Shown in pieces: positions 14,275-22,956 of a stretch of 32,059 nt of DNA. Made by a program: the position numbers and the translations under genes. Each line of letters opens with the position of its first letter. Positions within the stretch are counted from its first letter, which is position 1. This DNA comes from Tannerella forsythia (GTDB lineage Bacteria; Bacteroidota; Bacteroidia; Bacteroidales; Tannerellaceae). The stretch spans positions 1 to 32,059 of the forward strand of contig NZ_RQYN01000050.1 in assembly GCF_003860135.1 (NCBI RefSeq). The letters are read 5' to 3'. The notes below the pieces were generated by a model. The model had not been told where the DNA came from. It did not search any database and saw only the letters and a program-made list of their open reading frames with translations.

Positions 14275-15618
14275 TTATATATTTTGGTTATACAACTGAT
14301 CTAATACCGTTTGCAAGGTATTTTCTTGTTTGGGCTCTAACTCTTTCATGTAAATTCGTAGAGCCTCTTTTTCCTTTTGTTCTCTTGCCTTGCGCTCATC
14401 CTTCGTTTCTTCATGAATATAGAGCTGGTAGTTCGCTTTTAAGTCAATTCTAATCAAGTTAAGGTACGATTGTATGATCTGCCTTGTCGTTTGACTTACT
14501 GCGTTAATCGCAGATGTTATTTCTGCTGTTATTGTTCCGATACTTGACAAAGGAAGCCTGATGCCTGACGTCAGACTTTGTTCAGCCTGTTTTTTTGCCT
14601 TAGCTTTTAAGTTGTTCGGTATATTGAGCCCCTCGATTGCATCATTATCATAAATAATATAGCTTACAGGGGTTATATATGAACCGATGCGGATATTTTC
14701 AACGGTGATCCGCAAACGTGTTCCACCGCCTCCGGCAGTTCCGTAAAAGATCGTGTTCTTGGGTATTTCTTGCCCATTTAAGACAATAGCTTCTAACAAA
14801 CGTAAGCGTACTGTTCCACCGGAAATCAACGTCTGATTGCCATGAACGCAGGCTCTTATTAAATTAGGTCGTATATCCGGAACATCTTTCATACGCCGTT
14901 GGCGCTTTCCTGATTCGTCAATGATAAACGGCTTTTCTTCAGTGCTGGGCTCTGAAGATGCACCTGAAGATGGTTCCGGTTCCGGGACAGAAGCCTTCTT
15001 TTCTTCCGGAGGGAGAATACCTAATTGTGTGTATAGCTCTTTAGACTTCTTTATTTCTTCAGCCTGTTCTCTTTTTATTTCTCCACGTCTCACATATTCG
15101 TCTATAACATCCTCAATTTCTTGCTGCTGATAAGCCCTTTCCGTATCTTCCAAGTTTTTGGCGATACGGTCGGAATAACGTCGTGAACGTGAACAACGTG
15201 GATTATTCCCTCCGTCTTCTATCTCATCATAATAAGGATTATTTCCGGACGGACTATAGTCATCTTCATAAAACGAATTACCTACTCCTCTCTGCATCTT
15301 TTCCACTGCATATCGTTCATAGTCTTCTTGTTCGCGATCGCGCATGTTCTTGTAGAAATCCATTCCCCGAAGCTGAAGATTTCTTTTGCGTTCTTCTTCT
15401 CTTTTATCACGATCGTATGCCGTAATTTTATCTTTGACGGAGGTATCTTCTTCTGACATCGGTTCAAATTTCGTTACTGCTTCTTTTTCTTTTTTTTCCT
15501 CTTTTTTCTCTTTGCTGAACAGAAAAAAGAGAAGAAAAAGAAATGCACCCATGAGTAACGGAATAAGCATTAAAAGCTTATTATTACCCTTTATCCATTG
15601 TTGTATTTTCTCATTCAT
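14275..15618 (-). CDS. traM: TraM (VirB10-like) channel protein
   Basis: A 447-aa inner-membrane protein. One TM near residues 15-33 (LLMLIPLLMGAFLFLLFFLF) follows a short cytoplasmic tail. Then comes a long charged periplasmic region (about 35-240) rich in E, K and R. A C-terminal VirB10-type domain (about 260-420) contains IRACVHGNQTLISGGTVRLRLLE and PKNTIFYGTAGGGGTRLRI. I chose the ATG at 15618, which overlaps the traK stop by 8 bp (ATGAATGA); in-frame starts at 15651 and 15684 lie deeper in traK. It should span the periplasm and contact TraN. Confidence 0.87.
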   Translation of the reverse strand: MNEKIQQWIKGNNKLLMLIPLLMGAFLFLLFFLFSKEKKEEKKEKEAVTKFEPMSEEDTSVKDKITAYDRDKREEERKRNLQLRGMDFYKNMRDREQEDYERYAVEKMQRGVGNSFYEDDYSPSGNNPYYDEIEDGGNNPRCSRSRRYSDRIAKNLEDTERAYQQQEIEDVIDEYVRRGEIKREQAEEIKKSKELYTQLGILPPEEKKASVPEPEPSSGASSEPSTEEKPFIIDESGKRQRRMKDVPDIRPNLIRACVHGNQTLISGGTVRLRLLEAIVLNGQEIPKNTIFYGTAGGGGTRLRITVENIRIGSYITPVSYIIYDNDAIEGLNIPNNLKAKAKKQAEQSLTSGIRLPLSSIGTITAEITSAINAVSQTTRQIIQSYLNLIRIDLKANYQLYIHEETKDERKAREQKEKEALRIYMKELEPKQENTLQTVLDQLYNQNI

Positions 15619-16261
15619 CTTGGTAAGATTTATTTGTACGTTCTTCTTCATTTGTCGTCGCTCTCGGTTCCGAGTAACGAACAATCCAATCTTCTATTTT
15701 TACACCGTGCGGATTTTCTGACGACCGGTCTACATCATATAAAGTAAAATCGACAAATACATCACGTGCAGAACTGCCCCGGGAACGAAATCCCATTTGC
15801 GTAAAATAGATTTTGCCGGATACCGGCAGCGTTGTTATATTCAATTCGATATCTTTCAACAATACACCATATCGAATATTTTTCTGTATTAACGAGTTGT
15901 ACATGTCAACATCCCTGTATTCGGAAAGAAGCTCTTTGCCTCGATTCCCGATCCAATGTAACGCAGTCTGGATGTTCTTCTCATAGTTGCTTTCGTCAAA
16001 AGCATACCATGTATTAACAAACATCTTTATATGGTTCTCATACTCATACTTTCGCATTTGAGCTGATTCGACAGTCGTAGTCTCATAGACCTTGCCTGAA
16101 GTATCTATCACAAGTGCATGCGAATAAGCTTTATCTATCTTATTTGAGAGATAGATAAAGCAACTGACGAAAGCGATTGCCATAATGCCGCCGAACAACA
16201 ACGCTAATATAGTTGTCGCTTTCATCGTTTTATCAATAGCTTTAAAATTAGTCAAATCCAT
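15611..16261 (-). CDS. traK: TraK (VirB8-like) protein
   Basis: A 216-aa bitopic inner-membrane protein: short cytoplasmic start MDLTNFKAIDKTMKATT, TM at about 18-38, then a periplasmic domain with the Bacteroidetes TraK pattern (ALVIDTSGKVYE near the membrane; HIKMFVNTWYAFDESNYEKNI in the middle). It would be an assembly factor of the channel. It overlaps traM by 8 bp and starts 2 bp after traJ. Length and order are normal for the family. Confidence 0.87.
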   Translation of the reverse strand: MDLTNFKAIDKTMKATTILALLFGGIMAIAFVSCFIYLSNKIDKAYSHALVIDTSGKVYETTTVESAQMRKYEYENHIKMFVNTWYAFDESNYEKNIQTALHWIGNRGKELLSEYRDVDMYNSLIQKNIRYGVLLKDIELNITTLPVSGKIYFTQMGFRSRGSSARDVFVDFTLYDVDRSSENPHGVKIEDWIVRYSEPRATTNEEERTNKSYQDE

Positions 16262-16263
16262 CT

Positions 16264-17322
16264 TTATTCACCTTTTATAATACTCTTTCCGGCAGATGCG
16301 GCCTGACCAACATTTCCAGCAGCACCCAATCCTTTTGCTGCCGCAGCTCCGCCTGCCGCAATCATAGCAGCACTTGAAAGCAACGCCATAGTCTTTGATG
16401 CCAGTTGTCCCATATCACGATGACCCACGATCTTGGAAGAAAGCCAAAAAACACTACAATAGCAACCGATCATGGCCAGGTCGATTGGGATCATCTCCGC
16501 CGCTCCAAACGTCGAAGCTGCCGGATTGCTTAAATCAAAATTCCACATGTCTTTAAAGAGCTTCCACATGATGCAATTCATGATATTGATCACGGTAAAA
16601 GATATCCCAAGCGAGCAGACCGATCCAAACCAAACGTTGATTTGACGGCGAAATACCGGAAGCATCGAGAAGCCGAAAACGAAAGGCCCAAGTATAATCA
16701 TCACCTTCAGGGCAACTGTCGCAAACCCCATAACAACAAGCTGTATAATTCCTCCGATTGCCCACGCGACCGCGTGTAATAACGCTATTCCAAAGTTCAT
16801 TGGATTTAAATAGCCGCATAATTCCGACAAACTGGCTTTTATCTCCTCGTTGTTGACTGCATTTTTATCAGCCTCATGCTGTTCAATCTTATTCAATTCA
16901 TTTTGCGCCGCTGCCTGATTAGCCCCTCCTTTTTTAACTGCTTCTTCTAACGCTCCTTTTTCGCCCAGTGATTTCTGCTCTTTCTCTTTATAATATTCAA
17001 ATGCCTGTGCCCACTCTAGCTGTGTGTCCGCAGTTAATGCAGACGTTTGATTGATGGCCTCTAATGTTCCCACAATTGTTTTTGCAATCGGCGTGTACAA
17101 AGAGAGGCAGAGAAACAAGACAATACAACGAGCAATATCCATCATGTCCGGGAACGGCTCTTCTTGACCGAACAAATTACTTGCGCCGGAGCGCAAGTAA
17201 TTATAGGCTACGTTACAGAGAAAACCGATTGTAGCGATTCCTAGACCCACAACTGTCGTTTTTCCGATCAATGACATTGTTAAGTCATCATTGATCTTCA
17301 ATCCCCATAAGAAATCTTCCAT
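16264..17322 (-). CDS. traJ: TraJ (VirB6-like) polytopic membrane protein
   Basis: A 352-aa protein with about five to six hydrophobic helices (near residues 20-40, 65-85, 178-200, 200-222, 235-255, 280-300). A charged KEKEQKSLGEKGALEEAVKK coiled stretch lies between TM 2 and 3. The end is rich in Ala and Gly (AAMIAAGGAAAAKGLG). The opening FLWGLKINDDLTMSLIG and topology fit Bacteroidetes TraJ, the VirB6 equivalent in the inner-membrane channel. It lies between traI and traK as expected. Confidence 0.85.
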   Translation of the reverse strand: MEDFLWGLKINDDLTMSLIGKTTVVGLGIATIGFLCNVAYNYLRSGASNLFGQEEPFPDMMDIARCIVLFLCLSLYTPIAKTIVGTLEAINQTSALTADTQLEWAQAFEYYKEKEQKSLGEKGALEEAVKKGGANQAAAQNELNKIEQHEADKNAVNNEEIKASLSELCGYLNPMNFGIALLHAVAWAIGGIIQLVVMGFATVALKVMIILGPFVFGFSMLPVFRRQINVWFGSVCSLGISFTVINIMNCIMWKLFKDMWNFDLSNPAASTFGAAEMIPIDLAMIGCYCSVFWLSSKIVGHRDMGQLASKTMALLSSAAMIAAGGAAAAKGLGAAGNVGQAASAGKSIIKGE

Positions 17323-17325
17323 AAT

Positions 17326-17919
17326 TTATTTGGCGTAACGGTTAAAACACAACCTTTTACCATTCGCGAAATTGTCTTTCATATAATCCTCTTTCGCTTG
17401 CTTCCGAATCGCACGAGAAGCCATGGCGTTATATTCCTTCATCTTTTGCGATGATTCTTCCATAACGTCCCTGGCTTGTTTTACGAACGCCAGCCGCCCC
17501 TCGCTGTTCATGTCGAAATAGTTTTGTACAGTAATCACTTTATCCAGCAAATCCGTCCCTATCCGAAAATCCATGTTCACAGATTGGAAATTCAAAAACT
17601 TCAAACAATCATAGTTCGAACTTAAGTTGATGTAGAAATTGAACTCTGACTGCAAACAAGCAACATCATCGGCCATACTCGCCAGCTCTTTTAAGGCCTG
17701 TAGTTCTTTTAATGCTTTCATCCTTTGCAGTCCCTTACGCAAATCTTGTGCATCATCAAACTGCTGCACTTGCTGTTTCCAGCGAGCAAGATTCTTAATA
17801 AACTCCAATCCTTGCACAACAATGTGTGGCGGGTCGGTAACAACAAACTGTGCATTACTATGAGTTGAACAACATACAACTCCAATGACTAACACAATCA
17901 AAAATCTTAACTTTTTCAT
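17326..17919 (-). CDS. traI: TraI (DUF4141-like) exported transfer protein
   Basis: A 197-aa protein with signal peptide (MKKLRFLIVLVIGVVCC...NAQ) followed by FVVTDPPHIVVQGLEFIKNL, a hallmark of the DUF4141/TraI family of Bacteroidetes elements. The rest is mainly helical (KALKELQALKELASM). It is thought to act in the periplasm, perhaps as a VirB5-like minor pilus component. It is encoded between the third pilin-like gene and traJ. Confidence 0.82.
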   Translation of the reverse strand: MKKLRFLIVLVIGVVCCSTHSNAQFVVTDPPHIVVQGLEFIKNLARWKQQVQQFDDAQDLRKGLQRMKALKELQALKELASMADDVACLQSEFNFYINLSSNYDCLKFLNFQSVNMDFRIGTDLLDKVITVQNYFDMNSEGRLAFVKQARDVMEESSQKMKEYNAMASRAIRKQAKEDYMKDNFANGKRLCFNRYAK

Positions 17920-17970
17920 ATCTATAAATTTAAAATGTGAATAAATGCCTTATGGCGTTCCTTTAAAAAT

Positions 17971-18192
17971 CTATCCAACAACCTGAAAAGCGATAAAAAA
18001 GATAACAACAACAATCCAAGCAATTAAGTACTCTTTTGCATGGGGCTTATGTGTCGCTAAAGCATACACCACAAAGCCCAAAGCAACTGCCAATATTGCG
18101 GAAAAAATATATCCGCCAATCTTATACCCTCCTGTATTGAGGTCTGAAATCTTAGGCGTTAATTCGCCCAATCCTGCTAATGCCTCTTCCAT
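17971..18192 (-). CDS. Pilin-like two-TM protein, paralogue 3
   Basis: A 73-aa protein after traG. Two hydrophobic helices (about 26-48 and 53-72) with the signature YALATHKPHAKEYLIAWIV, shared with the proteins at 21469-21843 and 21227-21484. Unlike the first it lacks a signal peptide, starting MEEALAGLGELTPKI. The VirB2/TraE-type topology (two TM with a short basic loop) suggests a pilin subunit or a variant of it. Three paralogues in one operon are unusual. Confidence 0.65.
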   Translation of the reverse strand: MEEALAGLGELTPKISDLNTGGYKIGGYIFSAILAVALGFVVYALATHKPHAKEYLIAWIVVVIFFIAFQVVG

Positions 18193-18219
18193 AATAAACG
18201 CATATTCTCTTTTATATTT

Positions 18220-20829
18220 TTACATTATATGTCTTTTAGTTTGCTCCTCTAAATATAATCTGATCGCAGTTGCTGTAGAACCAGTCTCTTTGAACAGTTG
18301 CCGGACTCTTACGACTGTCGCCTGCCGAGAATCAAAAGCAACACCTGTGAACGGAGCGACTTCATTCCGGAAGACATAAGAATCACTTCCCAATTTGATA
18401 AAGAATTCACGCCAGACGTTGCCGTTCGTTTGCAAAGATTCTATGCGAGCAATTTCTTCTTCTGTTATGGAAAGAATATTTTGGATTTCGGGAAGATTAC
18501 TTCTATGCTCCGAATGATCCAGTATGACCTTTGTTGCACAGTTAATAAGTACAGAGTCTTTAATCGACGGAGGAAGATTTTTTAAAAACAAAACATTTTG
18601 AGCCGCTAACGTGATCGATCCTTCTTTCTTGCGAAATGTTCGGTATAAGTACGCGATGAATGAACCGAACTTCTCATCTTGTAAGAAATCTAATGCTTCA
18701 TCGATAATCAACTCTTTGCTAACCCCTTGACGCTTTTTGATTTTATCAATTACCATTTGCAGGGTAATGATGGCCACCAAGGGGAAATAGTCTTTTTTGG
18801 AAGCATTCTCCATGTCGAACGCAATCAGACGATCATTGACGATATCCACCGTTTCCGTTGCGTTGAGCAGGAACGATAGATGACCCTCGGTATAAGGAGC
18901 TAATAGATAAATTAGCTCTTCTACATCAAAATTGCGGGTTTGATAGTCCGACATCTCTTTCGAAAATTTTTCTTGTAGAAAAATTCTATAGTTTATCAAA
19001 TTCGGGAATATGCGGTCATGGTTGGGGCCAACACTCGAATTATTCACATACTTATAGAACGCCTTGATTGAGTCGTTTAATATGTTTGCTTCAGAGCGTG
19101 TCATCGTATCGCGTCCTTTCCAAATGTATGATAAAATAGCAGCAATCGAGTCAATAGTATCATTCGCAGACTCTTCGTCCGTGTCATCGATGTACTTGTA
19201 TCTTCCTGAACGATCTTTTTCGCATAAAAACGGGTTGAAGGCAAATTTACTTTGTTCAGCCGAATCAAAGTATTTGCCGCCGTTCAACTCAATCATAGAT
19301 CGATAGCTGCCCCCGATATCTATAATCATCACGTCCCGACCCAGCTCATATGATTGTAGAATATAATTGTTTTCCCAAAATGATTTGCCGGATCCTGAGG
19401 GGCCGATGACTATGCGATTTTTATTTACCAGTTTGGGGTAGTTCCACATGTCAATTTTAACCGGCTTACCGAACCTGTCGACGTAGATATGTCCTTTAGC
19501 AGACGATATATATATATTATCTTTTTGAAGATAACATATAGCCTGCTTTGTCGTGTTGATAAATCCCCGATAATTTGATCTTGCGTTTCCGGGAATATTG
19601 CAGAAAAACAAGTTTAATAGTTCTGCATTTTCAACATAACAACTTGATTGATTCATAAATGAAAATCCTTGCTGAACCAACGCTATTTTGCGAGCTAATG
19701 CCTGTCTGTCCGTATCACTTATGATAACGTTAAAAGCCGTATAAGCTGTTTGATAATCGAATTTCCCAATTTCATTTACGAAATTTTCCTGATCTTTTTG
19801 CTTTTCCAGCGCAGGTGGGTAAAAGTGTGCAATATAGTTCAGACTTTGTTTCTCGGCATTGACGGCGGCGACTGTCGCGTCTGTATCTGTAATTTCGATA
19901 ACGATATTAACGACGTGATCAAAAGGAAGACCCAGACCCAACGGATACATCATAGAGCATTTGCTTTTGATATTCTCCGGAAGATCAATTTTCGTACCAT
20001 ACGATTTCGATTTCCCTGTACTCGGTTGGTTGCTTTCATATAGATGATCTCCTTCTGCTGACAAGGACAATACAGCGACGAATTGATTTCCTATTTTGAC
20101 ATCGTAAGACTTGGTAACGCTAATCGGATTTAATGTTTTATTCGTAGCATCATCGCATGGAGTATTATATGACAAGTTCATATAATCGAAGACCGCATTA
20201 TTCAATTCTTGCCCTGTCATTTTTTTTATCGAGAATTGGGTAATGCTTGAAAGGCCGTTCTCAAAGTTCATCAACATTGATTCCATCTCTATGATCTGTT
20301 TCTCATAATCCTTGTAAGGTTGTTTGAATGGATAGTTCAAACGACGCATCAGCGATGTATTGGCGGCCGATCTGCGTACTTTTTTTGTTACCTTCCCTGT
20401 AAAGGTAACGTATAAGTTCGTATATGAATTTATTATATCTTTCCCTTCGTAAGCACTTAAATTTTCTGCTATTAGTGGATTTGTTGAATATTCTTTGTTA
20501 TGATATTGTTCTGTATAAAAGAAATTTTGCTGATGAACAACTGTCCCGGCCGGAAGCATTTTAAAAAGTCCTTCCAAGCGCTCATGAAGATATTTAACGT
20601 CTTCATCCGAGAGAGTAAACACTTCAGGGAGAAACATCCGATATCCTACCGTTATATCGCCATTGCCATTCACAATCGCAGTATCATTGATGAACTGTAT
20701 CGGAATAACAGCTGATAAATCGAGTGCCTTATCCGATACAGAAACTTCGGACGGCCGTAGATAGAATATTGATAATATAAGCAACATCAACATTACAATT
20801 ATCCCTAATAATACAATCGTTCCTACCAT
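18220..20829 (-). CDS. traG: TraG (VirB4-like) secretion ATPase
   Basis: An 869-aa protein with one N-terminal TM (residues 4-25), an extended N-terminal domain and a C-terminal ATPase. Walker A GPSGSGKSFW lies near residue 475 and Walker B LIIDEALDF near 705. The later stretch ITLAAQNVLFL and VLINCATKVILDHSE match the conserved end of VirB4/TraC ATPases. It powers assembly of the pilus and channel at the inner membrane. One base separates it from traF. The length is normal for Bacteroidetes TraG. Confidence 0.92.
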   Translation of the reverse strand: MVGTIVLLGIIVMLMLLILSIFYLRPSEVSVSDKALDLSAVIPIQFINDTAIVNGNGDITVGYRMFLPEVFTLSDEDVKYLHERLEGLFKMLPAGTVVHQQNFFYTEQYHNKEYSTNPLIAENLSAYEGKDIINSYTNLYVTFTGKVTKKVRRSAANTSLMRRLNYPFKQPYKDYEKQIIEMESMLMNFENGLSSITQFSIKKMTGQELNNAVFDYMNLSYNTPCDDATNKTLNPISVTKSYDVKIGNQFVAVLSLSAEGDHLYESNQPSTGKSKSYGTKIDLPENIKSKCSMMYPLGLGLPFDHVVNIVIEITDTDATVAAVNAEKQSLNYIAHFYPPALEKQKDQENFVNEIGKFDYQTAYTAFNVIISDTDRQALARKIALVQQGFSFMNQSSCYVENAELLNLFFCNIPGNARSNYRGFINTTKQAICYLQKDNIYISSAKGHIYVDRFGKPVKIDMWNYPKLVNKNRIVIGPSGSGKSFWENNYILQSYELGRDVMIIDIGGSYRSMIELNGGKYFDSAEQSKFAFNPFLCEKDRSGRYKYIDDTDEESANDTIDSIAAILSYIWKGRDTMTRSEANILNDSIKAFYKYVNNSSVGPNHDRIFPNLINYRIFLQEKFSKEMSDYQTRNFDVEELIYLLAPYTEGHLSFLLNATETVDIVNDRLIAFDMENASKKDYFPLVAIITLQMVIDKIKKRQGVSKELIIDEALDFLQDEKFGSFIAYLYRTFRKKEGSITLAAQNVLFLKNLPPSIKDSVLINCATKVILDHSEHRSNLPEIQNILSITEEEIARIESLQTNGNVWREFFIKLGSDSYVFRNEVAPFTGVAFDSRQATVVRVRQLFKETGSTATAIRLYLEEQTKRHIM

Positions 20830-20830
20830 A

Positions 20831-21139
20831 TTAAGATTTATATATCAATTTGAAAACTTTATTCTTGTCGACGATTTTGAATGGAGTAGCAGATTTTATT
20901 GAAACACTCGTCAAATAATCCGGATTTCCTTTTTTATGTTCAACTACCAGCTGCCTAAATAAGAAACCCGAGAGAGTTATTTGCAGCGCAACAATAGCAA
21001 CCATAAGCAAGGAATTTATTTGCGTCGCAACTAAAACAACAATTAAAATCATTGTAAACAACAGATACAAACCAAATTGAAGGCTTGTCAATCCGAAAAA
21101 CTTAATCGGACGATTCATTTTTCTAAGTGTGTTTAACAT
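20831..21139 (-). CDS. traF: TraF (DUF4133, VirB3-like) membrane protein
   Basis: A 102-aa protein with two TM helices (about 22-40 and 43-62) after RKMNRPIKFFGLTSLQF, the conserved N-terminus of the DUF4133 family, and a basic cytoplasmic tail. It is the usual partner encoded just before the VirB4-like ATPase. The gene follows a 12-bp hairpin that separates it from the pilin-like genes. Confidence 0.8.
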   Translation of the reverse strand: MLNTLRKMNRPIKFFGLTSLQFGLYLLFTMILIVVLVATQINSLLMVAIVALQITLSGFLFRQLVVEHKKGNPDYLTSVSIKSATPFKIVDKNKVFKLIYKS

Positions 21140-21183
21140 TACTTTCGGAAAAATATTACAGGTTTATATTTGTAGCTTGTAGT

Positions 21184-21217
21184 GGTCGTCCATAGTGCTA
21201 CTAATCTATGGACGACC
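21184..21217. other. Perfect 12-bp hairpin between pilin-like genes and traF
   Basis: GGTCGTCCATAG (21184-21195) and CTATGGACGACC (21206-21217) with a 10-nt loop. On the coding (minus) strand there is no T-run after it, so it is not an ordinary terminator for the operon. A stable hairpin after a pilin gene commonly protects the upstream mRNA from 3' decay, raising pilin output. Confidence 0.6.
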
Positions 21218-21226
21218 TTTTTAATA

Positions 21227-21484
21227 CTAAATAATCAGCCATGCAATCACTACTACAATAGCAGCGATAATCCATCCGATCAGATATTCTTTTGCGTGAG
21301 GATTGCTCGTTTTCAAAGTATAGACAACAAAGACAAACCCGATTGCAACGCTTAGAGATAGAACACCGAGGGTCGATATAGATGCACTTCTATAATAGTC
21401 GTGATATTTTTGATTATAATAATCAGACTCATATCTCGCACTAAGTTGATCTTTAGCCGTTGATTCGACTAAATAATCAGCCAT
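21227..21484 (-). CDS. Pilin-like two-TM protein, paralogue 2
   Basis: An 85-aa protein starting MADYLVESTAKDQLSARYES; an upstream in-frame start at 21517 would lie deeper in the previous gene. The ATG at 21484 overlaps the end of paralogue 1 by 16 bp. A tyrosine-rich N-terminus (YYNQKYHDYYRS) replaces the signal peptide. It is followed by two TM and the YTLKTSNPHAKEYLIGWII signature. The last 80 bp are almost identical to the end of paralogue 1, so it arose by tandem duplication. Confidence 0.6.
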   Translation of the reverse strand: MADYLVESTAKDQLSARYESDYYNQKYHDYYRSASISTLGVLSLSVAIGFVFVVYTLKTSNPHAKEYLIGWIIAAIVVVIAWLII

Positions 21485-21843
21485 GCGATCACTACTACAA
21501 CAACAGCGATAATCCATCCGATCAAATATTCTTTTGCGTGAGGATTGCTCGTCGCCAAGGCATATACCACAAAAATAAGTCCAATCGCAAGAGCGCTTGA
21601 AACAACATATTTACCGATATTGATAATTGTATCGGTGCTTTCCTTGGCTTTCTCTTCAATCTCCGAGATGGATTGAATTTTTAGACCTTGTGCCGTAGCA
21701 ACAGATGTTTCTATCGCTGCCGGAACAGTAAATAAGAATAACAATGTTAATGTTACAAGTGTTAACGGTCTCTTGGCAATACGTTTAATCGAAATAATTT
21801 TTTCTTTCATATCCTTTAAATTTAAATTTATATAGTTAAACAT
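21469..21843 (-). CDS. Pilin-like (VirB2/TraE-type) protein, paralogue 1
   Basis: A 124-aa protein with a long signal sequence (KRIAKRPLTLVTLTLLFLFTVPAAIETSVATAQG; start MFNYINLNLKD or the internal MKEKIISIKR at residue 12). A short region follows, then two TM helices with YALATSNPHAKEYLIGWII between them. Size, signal and two-TM topology fit VirB2-type pilins, so this is the best candidate for the main pilus subunit. Not certain, since the DUF4134/TraE sequence pattern is only loosely matched. Confidence 0.65.
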   Translation of the reverse strand: MFNYINLNLKDMKEKIISIKRIAKRPLTLVTLTLLFLFTVPAAIETSVATAQGLKIQSISEIEEKAKESTDTIINIGKYVVSSALAIGLIFVVYALATSNPHAKEYLIGWIIAVVVVVIAWLII

Positions 21844-22156
21844 GTATGTTCTTTAAATTCTCGAACGCTATTGAATGATAGCGTATGAATACCTTTTGCG
21901 GTTCCGGATCTTCTTCTTTTTTGCCTGTATAGTAATATTTTCTTTGAGAAATAAACATGTCGGCCAACTCTTCAGAAATATTTTCTGTTTCGTTTGAAAA
22001 AACAACTGTGATAGTTGGTTGTTGACATAACATATTCGTACTTGTAGAGACCGGAAGAAGATAATCTTTATCCTCTGTATTCGCTTTTCGATTAATCGAA
22101 AACAGGAAAATAAAAAGCATCCCTAATATTGCTATTGCTATTACACAAGTGCCCAT
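21836..22156 (-). CDS. 106-aa bitopic membrane protein, unknown
   Basis: Begins MGTCVIAIAILGMLFIFLFS (one TM), followed by a soluble domain of about 80 residues with PTITVVFSNETENISEELADMF and QKVFIRYHSIAFENLKNI. It overlaps the preceding 70-aa gene by 16 bp and the next gene by 8 bp, so it belongs to the operon. No family recognised. It lies where small Tra proteins precede traE in related elements. Confidence 0.6.
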   Translation of the reverse strand: MGTCVIAIAILGMLFIFLFSINRKANTEDKDYLLPVSTSTNMLCQQPTITVVFSNETENISEELADMFISQRKYYYTGKKEEDPEPQKVFIRYHSIAFENLKNIHV

Positions 22157-22353
22157 ATCGCTAAGTAAATTGAGAGAGCAACGAGATAAGTAATAATGTG
22201 TCCTTTTACGCGTTCATGGTTAGTTACTAATTGCTTTGCAATCGATAGACCATAAAAGACAAAGCCAAGCCCTATGATATAGCCCGCGTTTTGTTTAAAT
22301 AATGACATTAGCTCGCCTAAACTTCCGCCTTGTATCTGTAATAGTGTCATCAT
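22141..22353 (-). CDS. 70-aa two-TM protein
   Basis: MMTLLQIQGGSLGELMSLF is followed by two TM helices (GYIIGLGFVFYGLSIA; IITYLVALSIYLAIWALV) around a basic loop (KQLVTNHERVKGH). The layout resembles the pilin-like paralogues of the same operon, with G-x-x-F-x-x-Y-x-L in TM 1 and a final W near the C-terminus, but similarity is weak. It is the second gene of the operon, 11 bp after traO. It may be a fourth, diverged VirB2-like protein. Confidence 0.6.
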   Translation of the reverse strand: MMTLLQIQGGSLGELMSLFKQNAGYIIGLGFVFYGLSIAKQLVTNHERVKGHIITYLVALSIYLAIWALV

Positions 22354-22364
22354 CGTATTATTAA

Positions 22365-22937
22365 CTAATAAAGCAGATATTTAAGGCCTACCCCCCAAAG
22401 TGTGTTCCACTTCTTTAATCGTGAAAAAGGGCTCCATTGTTGCTCCATTTGTCCCAGGATTGCAATTCTTGAAGTGATGAAGAACTCCCCTTCTAAACTT
22501 ACTTTCGGGCCCATGACGAACCGGACTTGTTCGTCCGGGTTTCGATATACTTCAACACCTAAGAAAGTGCCAACCGATCCGTTTAACCAAAGAGATGTTC
22601 TATTCGTTGCTAACGTCTTGAAATAATTTACATCTCCATAGAAAGCACGTCCAGTACTGCATTCTATATTATATACCGCATTCTTATCTGTTTCCGTTCC
22701 GGAAACGAGAAGTTTATATGTAAATGATTTTTCAAGAAAATTTAATCCGCCTTTCCAATATGTTGTTCTATTCTTATAACGTGATATAGAAATGTTTAGA
22801 TGCGTATTATCCCGGCCAAAGATATTTAATCCATAACTCATATCAATGGCTCTAACCCCACTGTAATGCCGTTGTGCTTTAACGCTGCATACTCCTCCTA
22901 TCCCTATAATAAAAAGGGCAATTATTAATTTTTTCAT
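22365..22937 (-). CDS. traO: TraO-like outer-membrane transfer protein
   Basis: A 190-aa protein with signal peptide (MKKLIIALFIIGIGGVCSVKAQ) and a beta-rich mature part with alternating strands and a final aromatic residue (GLKYLLY), as in small outer-membrane barrels. The pattern fits Bacteroidetes TraO. The ORF is open upstream to 23027, but the ATG at 22937 gives a clean signal peptide. It is the first gene of the operon, which is unusual since TraO normally follows TraN. Its ATG is only about 20 bp from recombination site 2, leaving no room for a promoter of its own between the two. Confidence 0.7.
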   Translation of the reverse strand: MKKLIIALFIIGIGGVCSVKAQRHYSGVRAIDMSYGLNIFGRDNTHLNISISRYKNRTTYWKGGLNFLEKSFTYKLLVSGTETDKNAVYNIECSTGRAFYGDVNYFKTLATNRTSLWLNGSVGTFLGVEVYRNPDEQVRFVMGPKVSLEGEFFITSRIAILGQMEQQWSPFSRLKKWNTLWGVGLKYLLY

Positions 22938-22956
22938 ACCTCTCCATTTTTTCCAT

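Noticed and set aside
15611-15684. Longer TraM starting at 15684 or 15651
   Set aside because: These starts lie far inside traK; the 8-bp overlap at 15618 is the more usual coupling and keeps the TM at the normal distance from the N-terminus.
21184-21217. Hairpin as an intrinsic terminator of the operon
   Set aside because: T-rich sequence lies on the wrong side for minus-strand transcription; it would terminate only rightward transcription, and no gene reads rightward here.
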